64,000 bases of DNA from Streptomyces rhizosphaerihabitans (lineage in GTDB: Bacteria; Actinomycetota; Actinomycetes; Streptomycetales; Streptomycetaceae). The notes beneath the pieces are model-generated. The model did not search any database, was not told where the DNA came from, and saw only the letters and a program-made list of their open reading frames with translations. A program made the position numbers and the translations under genes. The stretch spans positions 124,001 through 188,000 of the forward strand of contig NZ_JAODTZ010000001.1 in assembly GCF_025399795.1 (NCBI RefSeq), read 5' to 3'. Positions 6,738 through 14,787 of the stretch are shown here, one piece after another; the first letter of the stretch is position 1, and each line of letters starts with the position of its first letter.

Positions 6738-9281
6738 ATGAGCCCCGAGACGACCGCCCCGCGGTCCCTGGCGGAAGCCCTCCGCGCGCGGGACGACGCC
6801 TCGCTGTCCGCCCTCCTGCGGTCCCGGCCGGACCTGATCACCCCCGTCCCCACGGATCTCACCCAGCTGGCCACCAGGGCGGGCACCCGGGCGTCGGTCG
6901 TCCGTGCCCTGGAGCGTCTGGACCGTTTCACGCTCCAGACGGCGGAGGCGCTGGCGGTGGCGCGGGAACCGGCGACGTACGACGAACTGCTCGGGCTGCT
7001 GGCGGGCGACGACAACGACCCCACGGTCACGGCCGCCTTCCCGCACGCGCTCGGGACGCTGCGCGAGCAGGCGCTCCTCTGGGGTGGCGACGACCGCCTG
7101 CGGCTCATGCGGACGGCACGCGAGCTGCTCGCGCCGTCGCCGCAGCACCCGTCCCCGACAGGGCTCGGGCCGACGGTCGGCGAGGCCACGGCGGGCATGT
7201 CGCCGGGGCGCATCCAGGAGATCGTGGCCGCGGCGGGGTTGGCGTCCACCCATGACTCCGTGTCCGCGGTGGCGTCGCTGAGCGCCCTGTTCAGCGACCG
7301 CAGCCGGATGTCGGCGCTGCTCGACGAGGCGCCCGCCGAGGCGGTGGAGGTGCTGTCCCGGCTGGTGTGGGGGCCGCCGTACGGGCAGGTGACGGCCGAA
7401 CCCGCGGCGCATCTGCGCTGGCTGATCGGACGGGGGCTGCTGCTGCCGACGGGGCCGGGCACGGTCGTACTGCCCCGGGAGGTCGCGCTGCATATGCGGG
7501 CGGGCCGCGCGCACCGGGTGACGGAGCCGCTGGCGCCCCCGGTCGAGGTCTCGGCGACACGCCGTCCACAGGCTGTGGACGCCGCCGCGGCCGGCCAGGC
7601 GTACACGACGCTGGCGACCGTCGAGGAGCTGCTGAAGGACTGGCACGAGGGCGGTCCCGCGGTGCTGCGCGCGGGCGGGCTGAGTGTGCGGGACCTGAAG
7701 CGGACGGCGGTGGCGCTCGATGTCTCCGAGCCGGTCGCCGCGTTCTGGGTGGAACTCGCCTACGCGGCGGGCCTGCTGGCGTCGGACGGCGAGACGGAGG
7801 AACGCTACGCGGCCACACCTGCCTACGACGCGTGGCTGGAGCTGCCCGCCGCGGAGCGCTGGGCGCGGCTCGCCTCGGCGTGGCTCTCGGCGACCCGCAC
7901 GGCTGGTCTGGTCGGCGGACGGGACGCGAAGGACCGTACGCTCTCGGCGCTCGGCCCCGGTCTCGACCGTTCCGCGGCGCCGGAGGTCCGCCACCGCGTC
8001 CTCGCCCTCCTCGCCGAGCTTCCCGAGGGCGCCGCGCCCGCCACGGACTCCCTCCTCGCCCGGTTGTACTGGGAACGGCCCTCGCGCAGTGCCCGCCCCG
8101 CACCGGACGACCTGCGGGCCCGGCTGGCCCACTGGACGCTGTCCGAGTCCGAGCTGCTCGGGGTGACCGGCCGGGGCGCGCTGTCCGCGCAGGGGCGGGC
8201 GCTGCTGGGTCTGCCGGCGACGGCGGACACCAAGGAGGCGGAGCCGTCCGGACCGGGTGACAAGCTGCCCGCCCACAAGCGGCACCACCCCGTGACCGCC
8301 CCCGTGCCGCACTCCCCCGCCGAGCGGGCCGCGGCGGCGACACGAGCCGCGGGACTCCTCGCCCCGCTGCTGCCCGAGCCGCTCGACCACGTCCTGCTGC
8401 AGGCGGACCTGACGGCGGTCGCGCCCGGTCCCCTGGAACGCCCGCTGGCCGACACCCTCGGGGTGCTCGCGGACGTCGAGTCCAAGGGCGGGGCCACGGT
8501 CTACCGCTTCACCCCGGGCTCGGTGCGCCGGGCGCTCGACGCGGGCCGTTCGGCGTCCGACCTGCACGCCTTCCTCGCCGCCCACTCCCGTACGCCGGTC
8601 CCGCAGCCGCTGGCCTATCTGATCGACGACATGGCGCGCCGGCACGGCCATCTGCGGATCGGGGCGGCGTCGGCGTACGTCCGCTGCGACGACGAGGCGG
8701 TGCTCAACGAGATCCTCGCCGACAAGCGTTCGCAGGAGTTCGGCCTGCGGCGGATCGCGCCGACGGTGCTGGCCGCGCAGAGCGACCCGGCGGGCCTGCT
8801 CACCGGCCTCAGGGCGATGGGTTTCGCCCCGGCCGCCGAGTCGGCGGAGGGTGACGTCCTGATCAGCCGGGCGCACGCCCACCGCGCCCCGCCCCGCGCC
8901 GCCCCGGAGCCCGTCCCGGACGGCCCGCCGGTCCCCGACGCCACCCTCCTCGGCGCCGCGGTCCGCGCGATCCGGGCCGGGGACCTCGCCTCCACGGCCC
9001 CGCGCAAGGAGGACCCGGCCGCCGGCCGTCCCGTCGACGGCGGGCTGCCCCGCACCAGCTCGGCCGAGACCCTCGCGACCATGCAGGCCGCCGTCATGAC
9101 GGGCGAGGCGGTGTGGATCGGCTACGTCAACGCCGAGGGCGCCGCCAGTCAGCGCGTCATCGCCCCCATCCGGGTCGAGGGCGGCTTCGTCACGGCGTAC
9201 GACCACACGGCGGACGAGGTCCGCACCTATCCGCTGCACCGGGTCACGGGGGTGGCGGAGCTGGCGGACGACCAGTCGTGA
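6738..9281 (+). CDS. helicase-associated (XPB/Ssl2 N-terminal-like) protein with C-terminal WYL domain
   Basis: A large 847-residue protein that contains no helicase motifs of its own. It begins with a winged-helix-like region (SLAEALRARDDASLSALLRS) and carries a middle domain similar to the XPB/Ssl2 N-terminal Helicase_C_3 family. It ends in a WYL-type fold (GEAVWIGYVNAEG..., VEGGFVTAYDHTADEVRTYP, about residues 790-840), which in other proteins binds nucleic acid or a ligand. The ATG at 6738 is chosen; the open frame extends upstream but becomes low-complexity. The XPB helicase follows 75 bases downstream on the same strand, so the two probably act together in DNA repair or transcription-coupled processes. 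Partnership is inferred from adjacency. Confidence 0.8.
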   Translation: MSPETTAPRSLAEALRARDDASLSALLRSRPDLITPVPTDLTQLATRAGTRASVVRALERLDRFTLQTAEALAVAREPATYDELLGLLAGDDNDPTVTAAFPHALGTLREQALLWGGDDRLRLMRTARELLAPSPQHPSPTGLGPTVGEATAGMSPGRIQEIVAAAGLASTHDSVSAVASLSALFSDRSRMSALLDEAPAEAVEVLSRLVWGPPYGQVTAEPAAHLRWLIGRGLLLPTGPGTVVLPREVALHMRAGRAHRVTEPLAPPVEVSATRRPQAVDAAAAGQAYTTLATVEELLKDWHEGGPAVLRAGGLSVRDLKRTAVALDVSEPVAAFWVELAYAAGLLASDGETEERYAATPAYDAWLELPAAERWARLASAWLSATRTAGLVGGRDAKDRTLSALGPGLDRSAAPEVRHRVLALLAELPEGAAPATDSLLARLYWERPSRSARPAPDDLRARLAHWTLSESELLGVTGRGALSAQGRALLGLPATADTKEAEPSGPGDKLPAHKRHHPVTAPVPHSPAERAAAATRAAGLLAPLLPEPLDHVLLQADLTAVAPGPLERPLADTLGVLADVESKGGATVYRFTPGSVRRALDAGRSASDLHAFLAAHSRTPVPQPLAYLIDDMARRHGHLRIGAASAYVRCDDEAVLNEILADKRSQEFGLRRIAPTVLAAQSDPAGLLTGLRAMGFAPAAESAEGDVLISRAHAHRAPPRAAPEPVPDGPPVPDATLLGAAVRAIRAGDLASTAPRKEDPAAGRPVDGGLPRTSSAETLATMQAAVMTGEAVWIGYVNAEGAASQRVIAPIRVEGGFVTAYDHTADEVRTYPLHRVTGVAELADDQS

Positions 9282-9356
9282 TCACCCGCCGGTAGGGCAC
9301 ACTGGACGTTTGGCCGAGCATCCGCGCCGGGTGCCGCCACGCAGAAAGGGACGCGT

Positions 9357-11003
9357 GTGAACGGACCGCTCATCGTCCAGTCCGACAAAACGCTTCTGCT
9401 CGAAGTCGATCATGAGCTGGCCGACGCCTGCCGTCGGGTCATCGCCCCCTTCGCCGAGCTGGAGCGGGCGCCCGAGCACATCCACACCTACCGGGTGACG
9501 CCGCTCGGCCTGTGGAACGCGCGGGCCGCCGGGCACGACGCCGAGCAGGTCGTGGACGCGCTGGTGGAGTTCAGCCGCTATCCGGTCCCGCACGCGCTGC
9601 TCGTGGACATCGCCGAGACGATGGACCGCTACGGCCGGCTCACGCTGAGCAAGCATCCGGCCCACGGACTCGTCCTCACCACCACCGACCGGCCCGTCCT
9701 CGAAGAGGTGCTGCGCTCCAAGCGGGTCGCGCCGCTCGTCGGCAACCGGATCGACCCCGACACCGTGCTCGTGCACCCCTCCGAGCGCGGTCAGATCAAG
9801 CAGACCCTGCTGAAGCTGGGCTGGCCGGCCGAGGACCTCGCCGGGTACGTCGACGGCGAGGCGCACGCCATCGAGCTCGACGAGAACGGCTGGGCACTGC
9901 GGCCCTACCAGCGGCAGGCCGTGGAGAACTTCTGGCACGGCGGGTCCGGTGTGGTCGTGCTGCCCTGTGGCGCGGGCAAGACGCTCGTCGGGGCCGGTGC
10001 CATGGCGCAGGCCAAGGCGACCACCCTCATCCTCGTCACCAACACCGTCTCCGCCCGGCAGTGGAAGCACGAGCTGGTGAAGCGGACCTCGCTGACCGAG
10101 GAGGAGATCGGCGAGTACAGCGGCACGCGCAAGGAGATCCGCCCGGTCACCATCGCCACCTACCAGGTGCTGACGACCCGGCGGAAGGGCGTCTACCCGC
10201 ACCTCGAACTCTTCGACTCCCGCGACTGGGGCCTCATCCTCTACGACGAGGTCCATCTGCTGCCCGCTCCCGTCTTCAAGTTCACCGCCGACCTGCAGGC
10301 CCGGCGCCGGCTGGGGCTGACCGCCACGCTGGTACGGGAGGACGGGCGCGAGTCGGACGTCTTCTCGCTCATCGGGCCCAAGCGGTTCGATGCGCCCTGG
10401 AAGGAGATCGAGGCGCAGGGTTACATCGCGCCGGCCGACTGTGTCGAGGTGCGGGTGAACCTCACCGACTCCGAGCGGATCGCGTACGCCACCGCCGAGG
10501 CCGAGGAGAAGTACCGCTTCTGCGCCACGACGGCGACCAAGCGGAAGGTGACCGAGGCGCTGGTCCGCAGGTTCGCGGGTCAGCAGATCCTCGTGATCGG
10601 CCAGTACATCGACCAGCTCGACGAGCTGGGCGAGCATCTGAACGCGCCCGTGATCAAGGGCGAGACCAGCAACGCCCAGCGGGAGAAGCTGTTCGACGCC
10701 TTCCGGCAGGGCGAGATCAGCGTGCTCGTCGTGTCGAAGGTCGCCAACTTCTCCATCGACCTGCCGGAGGCCACGGTGGCCATCCAGGTCTCGGGCACCT
10801 TCGGCTCCCGCCAGGAGGAGGCCCAGCGTCTTGGCCGCGTCCTGCGCCCGAAGGCCGACGGCCACCAGGCCCACTTCTACTCCGTGGTCGCCCGCGACAC
10901 GATCGACCAGGACTTCGCCGCCCACCGCCAGCGCTTCCTGGCGGAACAGGGCTACGCCTACCGGATCATGGACGCCGACGAACTCCTGACCGACACGGAA
11001 TAG
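9357..11003 (+). CDS. XPB-type DNA repair helicase
   Basis: Superfamily 2 ATPase of 548 residues, close in size to bacterial XPB. Motif Q/I: LRPYQRQAV followed by Walker A PCGAGKT (catalytic lysine residue 208). Motif II is DEVH at residues 297-300 and motif III is LTATL. Motif VI is QRLGRVLRPK. The first ~180 residues form the damage-recognition-like N-terminal domain seen in archaeal and bacterial XPB. GTG at 9357 begins a family-like N-terminus (NGPLIVQSDKTLLLEVDH). Actinobacteria keep XPB together with the upstream helicase-associated protein. The role in nucleotide excision repair is inferred from the eukaryotic and archaeal families. Confidence 0.95.
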   Translation: MNGPLIVQSDKTLLLEVDHELADACRRVIAPFAELERAPEHIHTYRVTPLGLWNARAAGHDAEQVVDALVEFSRYPVPHALLVDIAETMDRYGRLTLSKHPAHGLVLTTTDRPVLEEVLRSKRVAPLVGNRIDPDTVLVHPSERGQIKQTLLKLGWPAEDLAGYVDGEAHAIELDENGWALRPYQRQAVENFWHGGSGVVVLPCGAGKTLVGAGAMAQAKATTLILVTNTVSARQWKHELVKRTSLTEEEIGEYSGTRKEIRPVTIATYQVLTTRRKGVYPHLELFDSRDWGLILYDEVHLLPAPVFKFTADLQARRRLGLTATLVREDGRESDVFSLIGPKRFDAPWKEIEAQGYIAPADCVEVRVNLTDSERIAYATAEAEEKYRFCATTATKRKVTEALVRRFAGQQILVIGQYIDQLDELGEHLNAPVIKGETSNAQREKLFDAFRQGEISVLVVSKVANFSIDLPEATVAIQVSGTFGSRQEEAQRLGRVLRPKADGHQAHFYSVVARDTIDQDFAAHRQRFLAEQGYAYRIMDADELLTDTE

Positions 11004-11780
11004 CCCCCCCGGCGGGTGGCCGGCCCACTGGCCCCGCGCGGCACGCCGCGGCAGTGAGCCTGCGGCGCCGACCCCGCCTGTGTGCTCTCGGCGTACGGTC
11101 CGCCGCGCCCGGACGGTTCCCGCCGGGAGGCGGAGGCACGGGCGCCGGCGTTCTGCGGGGATGCCCGCCCAGCGGCGCTGGGCGGGCCTGCGGGGCACCG
11201 ACGCGAGGCCCCGGGGGAAGGCACCGGGGTACCGGCCGGGGTGCGGCCCAGCCGCGCTGGACGCGCCTGCGGCCACCGTCGCGAGCGCGGGACGGGCCGA
11301 CTGCGTACGCGGAAACGCTGCTCACCAGCACCAGCACCAGCACCGGCGCGGGCCCGGCCTGCGGCCCACCGGCGCGAAGCCCTGGAGGCTGCCCCGAGGG
11401 GGCCTGCGGGGCATCGGCGCGAAGCACGAAACGGTCACCGGCCCACGGCGGGAGTACGGTTCAGCCGCGCCGGACGGCCTACGGCCCAGACACGCGGCCG
11501 CAGGGGCCCCGAAGGCACGCGAGGCATCGATGCGAAGCACGAAACGGTCACCGGCGTGCGGCAAAGTGCGGCCCGTCGGCGCCGGACGAGCCCGCGGCCG
11601 ACCAGCTCAACCAGCGCGCGATCCGAAACACGCGGACCGGTCCCCGGTACGGCGGGGTGCGGCCCAGCGGTGGGCCGGGCTCCCGCAAGGGGCCTGGAGG
11701 ACATCGGCGCGAGGCGTGGACGTCCGGGGCCGCGTATCCCCGGGTGCCGGGCACCCGGGGAAAAGGAGCGGGCGTACGCG
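11004..11780. repeat. non-coding field of degenerate direct repeats
   Basis: This 777-base stretch after the XPB stop has open frames on both strands, but none looks like a protein. It holds diverged copies of a composite unit. One part resembles GTGCGGCCCAGCCGCGC followed by GGACG and CCTGCGGCC (near 11089, 11164, 11238, 11454, 11566, 11656). The other resembles CATCGGCGCGAAGC (near 11200, 11274, 11369, 11413, 11527, 11702). Two copies extend into an identical GCGAAGCACGAAACGGTCAC (near 11417 and 11531). A CACCAG hexanucleotide run lies at about 11326-11345. Function unknown. Confidence 0.6.
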
Positions 11781-11975
11781 TCAGCGGCGGCGGACGCCTG
11801 CTTCTTCGCCGTATTCGCCGAGCAGGACGACCCCGAGGGCCGCGCGTGCGAACACCTTGACGGCGCGCACGGCGTCGCCGAGGAGATGACGGTGGTTGAC
11901 GGAGGTGACGGCCGTCGCGCCGCGCGCGACAGGCCCGGGATGGGCAGGACCTTGGGTGAAAGTGGCTGCACTCAT
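11781..11975 (-). CDS. small conserved-looking protein, 64 residues
   Basis: A short open frame with an ATG at 11975 (MSAATFTQGPAHPG) and a C-terminal half with strong third-position GC and balanced composition (HRHLLGDAVRAVKVFARA, then VVLLGEYGEEAGVRRR). The central segment could be an amphipathic or membrane-touching helix. A GGAG lies only two bases before the ATG, so the true start may be a few codons away. It is transcribed toward the repeat field and away from the HelD-like gene. No function is recognised; coding is inferred from codon use only. Confidence 0.45.
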   Translation of the reverse strand: MSAATFTQGPAHPGPVARGATAVTSVNHRHLLGDAVRAVKVFARAALGVVLLGEYGEEAGVRRR

Positions 11976-12367
11976 ATCTCCATGGTGCGCACCGTTGCTC
12001 CGAATGGCGTCGGTCTTCGGACCGAACCTCGCCCACCCCCTGGTACGGCTCCGGGCCACCCTGCCTACGCCTCACGACGGACACCGCCCCCTAGGGTTCC
12101 CGGGTCCCGACCCTGACAGGCCGGTCAGGTACCGGGAAAACCATTGGCCCCGGCATCCATCCCTGGCCTAGAATCTTCGCTCTTGCCCGCCTCCCTTCAC
12201 GGAGTGCCGCCGCCCGGACGGAAACCGGACGGCACCTGGAATCACACCGGATTCCGCACGGATTCCGGACAGATTCCCAACGAAATCCGCAGAGATCCAC
12301 GATCTGCATCACTCCTGAAGCACTCCCGAAGCACTTCCGCAGCAGGTTTCCCCGGAGGCAATTCCCC
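11976..12367. other. 392-base upstream region of the HelD-like gene
   Basis: No gene is seen. A possible promoter is TTGGCC at 12144-12149 with TAGAAT at 12169-12174, a long 19-base spacer. Between about 12247 and 12345 are short iterations: GGATTCCG-type heptamers (ACCGGATTCC, ACGGATTCC, ACAGATTCCC) and then CACTCCTGAAG / CACTCCCGAAG / CACTTCCG. No rifamycin-associated 19-bp inverted repeat of the type that precedes helR genes was found by eye. Confidence 0.4.
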
Positions 12368-14437
12368 GTGTCCACCCTGTCCGACGGTCCGTCCGGCGCC
12401 CCGTCCGAGTCCGACGATCCCCTGTCCCGCGAGCGCGCCCACCTCGCCCACTCCCGTTCGGCGCTCCGCGCGATGCGCGAGGACGCGGAGAACCTCGACA
12501 TCCGCGATGTCACCGCGAACTGGGTGAACGCCGAGGTACTGCACCGGCAGATCGGCGAGCGCATCAAGGCCCTCGCCGACCTCAGCCACACCCCGCTGTT
12601 CTTCGGACGGCTCGACTACCTGCACGCTCCCGGCTCCGACCTGGCCGAGGGCGCCGAGGGCGAGCGGTTCTACATCGGTCGCCGGCACGTCCACGACGCC
12701 GGCGGCGACCCGATGGTCATCGACTGGCGCGCGCCGGTGTCCCAGCCGTTCTACCGGGCCTCGAAGAAGGACCCGATGGACGTCGGCCTGCGCCGCCGCT
12801 TCGGCTACACCGGCGGCGACCTCACGGCGTACGAGGACGAGCACCTCTCCGACCCGGCCGAGGCCGCGGCCACCAGCAAACTGCTCCAGCAGGAGATCGA
12901 GCGCCCGCGCGTCGGTCCGATGCGCGACATCGTGGCGACCATCCAGCCGGAGCAGGACGAGATCGTACGGTCCGGGCTGTCCGGTTCGGTCTGTGTGCAG
13001 GGAGGCCCCGGCACCGGGAAGACCGCCGTCGGCCTGCACCGGGTCGCGTATCTGCTCTACGCGCACCGGGAGCGGCTCGCCCGCACCGGCACCCTGGTCA
13101 TCGGGCCGAACAAGTCCTTCCTGCACTACATCGAGCAAGTCCTGCCCGCCCTGGGCGAGTTGGAGGTCAGGCAGGCGACCGTCGACGATCTGGTCGCGCA
13201 TGTCGAGGTGCGCGGCAGCGACGACTCGGTGGCGGCCGTGCTCAAGGGCGACGCCCGGATGGCCCAGGTGCTGCGCCGGGCCGTCCGCTCGCACGTGACC
13301 ATCCCGACCGAGCCCGTGGTGGTGGTCAGAGGATCACGGCGCTGGCGCGTCCCGGCGTACGAACTGGAGGAGATCGTGCGCGAGTTGCTCGAACGCGACA
13401 TCCGGTACGGCGCCGCCCACCAGGCCCTTCCGCAGCGGATCGCGCACGCCGTGCTGGTCCAGATGGAGCGCTCGGGCGAGGCGCCGGACGACCGGGTGCA
13501 GGACGCCGTGGCCCGCAACGCCGCCGTGAAGGCCGCCGTCAAGGCGATCTGGCCGCCCGTCGACCCCGCGAAACTCGTGCTCCGGCTGCTGACCGACGCG
13601 GAGTTCCTCGCCGCGCACGCGGAGGGGCTGTTCGACGAGGGCGAGCAGAAGGAGATCCTCTGGGCGAAGCCGGTGCGCAGCGTGAAGGCCGCCAAGTGGT
13701 CGGCCGCCGACGCCGTGCTGATCGACGAGACCACGGACCTGGTCCAGCGCACGCACTCCCTCGGGCACGTGGTGCTCGACGAGGCGCAGGACCTGTCGCC
13801 GATGCAGTACCGAGCGGTGGGGCGGCGCTGCACGACGGGTTCGGCGACCGTGCTCGGGGACCTGGCGCAGGGGACGACCCCGTGGGCGACCCGGAGCTGG
13901 GAGGAGGCCCTCGGCCATCTGGGCAAGGGGGACGCGGTCGTCGAGGAGCTGACGGCGGGTTTCCGCGTCCCCACGGACGTCATCACCTACGCGTCCCGGC
14001 TGCTGCCGTACATCGCGCCCGGCCTCACACCGGTCGCGTCGGTGCGGGAGAACCCGGGTTTCTTCGAGGTGCGCCCGAGCGCGGCGGACGCCGAAGTCCT
14101 GGGCGCGGTGGAGGAGTTGCTGGGTCACGAGGGGTCGGTCGGGCTGATCGCCGCCGACGCCCGGATCCCGGTGCTCGCCGAGGCGCTGACGGCGGCCGGG
14201 CGGACGTATCTCGGTCCGGGCGAGGAGACGACGGCCGAGACCCGGCTGACCCTGGTGCCGGCCTCGCTCGCCAAGGGCCTGGAGTACGACTACGTGGTCC
14301 TGGACGAGCCGGGGGCCGTCGTCGACGGCGAGCCGGACGAGCGCACCGGCCTGCGCCGCCTGTACGTGGCGCTGACCCGTGCGGTCTCGGGTCTGGTCGT
14401 GACCCACGCGGCACCGCTCCCGGCCGAACTGGGCTGA
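12368..14437 (+). CDS. HelD/HelR-type RNA polymerase-recycling ATPase
   Basis: UvrD-like superfamily 1 ATPase of 689 residues. The N-terminal ~80 residues are a charged coiled-coil-like arm (SRERAHLAHSRSALRAMRED). Walker A is GGPGTGKT with lysine 218. Motif II is DEAQ at 471-474, and the C-terminal SF1 motif ends LRRLYVALTRAVSGLVVTH. The N-terminal arm plus the long insertion between motifs fit HelD family proteins, which pry RNA polymerase off DNA and, as HelR, confer rifamycin tolerance. The start is GTG at 12368, eight bases after GGAGGCAA. A strong hairpin follows the stop codon. Rifamycin function is not shown, because no RAE promoter element was seen. Confidence 0.85.
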   Translation: MSTLSDGPSGAPSESDDPLSRERAHLAHSRSALRAMREDAENLDIRDVTANWVNAEVLHRQIGERIKALADLSHTPLFFGRLDYLHAPGSDLAEGAEGERFYIGRRHVHDAGGDPMVIDWRAPVSQPFYRASKKDPMDVGLRRRFGYTGGDLTAYEDEHLSDPAEAAATSKLLQQEIERPRVGPMRDIVATIQPEQDEIVRSGLSGSVCVQGGPGTGKTAVGLHRVAYLLYAHRERLARTGTLVIGPNKSFLHYIEQVLPALGELEVRQATVDDLVAHVEVRGSDDSVAAVLKGDARMAQVLRRAVRSHVTIPTEPVVVVRGSRRWRVPAYELEEIVRELLERDIRYGAAHQALPQRIAHAVLVQMERSGEAPDDRVQDAVARNAAVKAAVKAIWPPVDPAKLVLRLLTDAEFLAAHAEGLFDEGEQKEILWAKPVRSVKAAKWSAADAVLIDETTDLVQRTHSLGHVVLDEAQDLSPMQYRAVGRRCTTGSATVLGDLAQGTTPWATRSWEEALGHLGKGDAVVEELTAGFRVPTDVITYASRLLPYIAPGLTPVASVRENPGFFEVRPSAADAEVLGAVEELLGHEGSVGLIAADARIPVLAEALTAAGRTYLGPGEETTAETRLTLVPASLAKGLEYDYVVLDEPGAVVDGEPDERTGLRRLYVALTRAVSGLVVTHAAPLPAELG

Positions 14438-14466
14438 CCGGGCGGCGGCACCCGGCACGGACGCCG

Positions 14467-14496
14467 ACGGCCCCTGGCATGGATGCCGGGGGCCGT
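14467..14496 (+). terminator. intrinsic-type terminator of the HelD-like gene
   Basis: A hairpin with 14-bp arms (ACGGCCCCTGGCAT at 14467-14480 and ATGCCGGGGGCCGT at 14483-14496, one G-T pair) and a two-base loop begins 30 bases after the stop. There is no T-run, as is usual in this genus. Confidence 0.7.
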
Positions 14497-14787
14497 GAAC
14501 CGCGTTACATGAGGCGCTAACGGAATTCATTCACAGTGCATCGGCCTTCAGTCCGGTGGTGAAGCGAATCTGATGGCTGCGGCATGGAGTGTCACGGATG
14601 TTGTCCTGCGGAGCAGGAGAGCGTAAGCCTCACCACAGCTGGCGCGGAGTTTCACGGGGCTCGATCCGGCGAAGCCAGGTGACACCTCACCCCCTTCGGC
14701 CCGTTCCGCTCCCCGGTTCAAGAGGGAGTACCAGTAGGGCATACGTTCCCCCTGGTGGCGGGAGGCGCGCGTTCGTACGATCACCGC
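14497..14787. other. structured-looking leader of the TnpB element
   Basis: This stretch of about 290 bases contains no gene. It holds several local inverted repeats, for example CTTCA...TGAAG at 14551-14569, GTCCTGCGGAGCAGGA near 14602-14617, and GGCT...AGCC near 14667-14686. It probably contains the left end and the promoter. The open frame on the opposite strand is not protein-like. Confidence 0.35.

Noticed and set aside
5526..9239. 1237-codon open frame on the minus strand
   Set aside because: Only the part after GTG 6542 has a ribosome-binding site and protein-like composition. The rest is an Arg/Gly/Ala-rich GC shadow of the helicase-associated gene.
11082..12116. 344-codon plus-strand frame through the repeat field
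   Set aside because: The translation is low-complexity and follows the DNA repeats without conserved phase, so it looks like open noise in GC-rich DNA.
14706..14745. tRNA-like GGTTCAAGAGGGAGTACC upstream of tnpB
   Set aside because: The T-loop resemblance stands alone; no acceptor, D or anticodon stems can be drawn around it.
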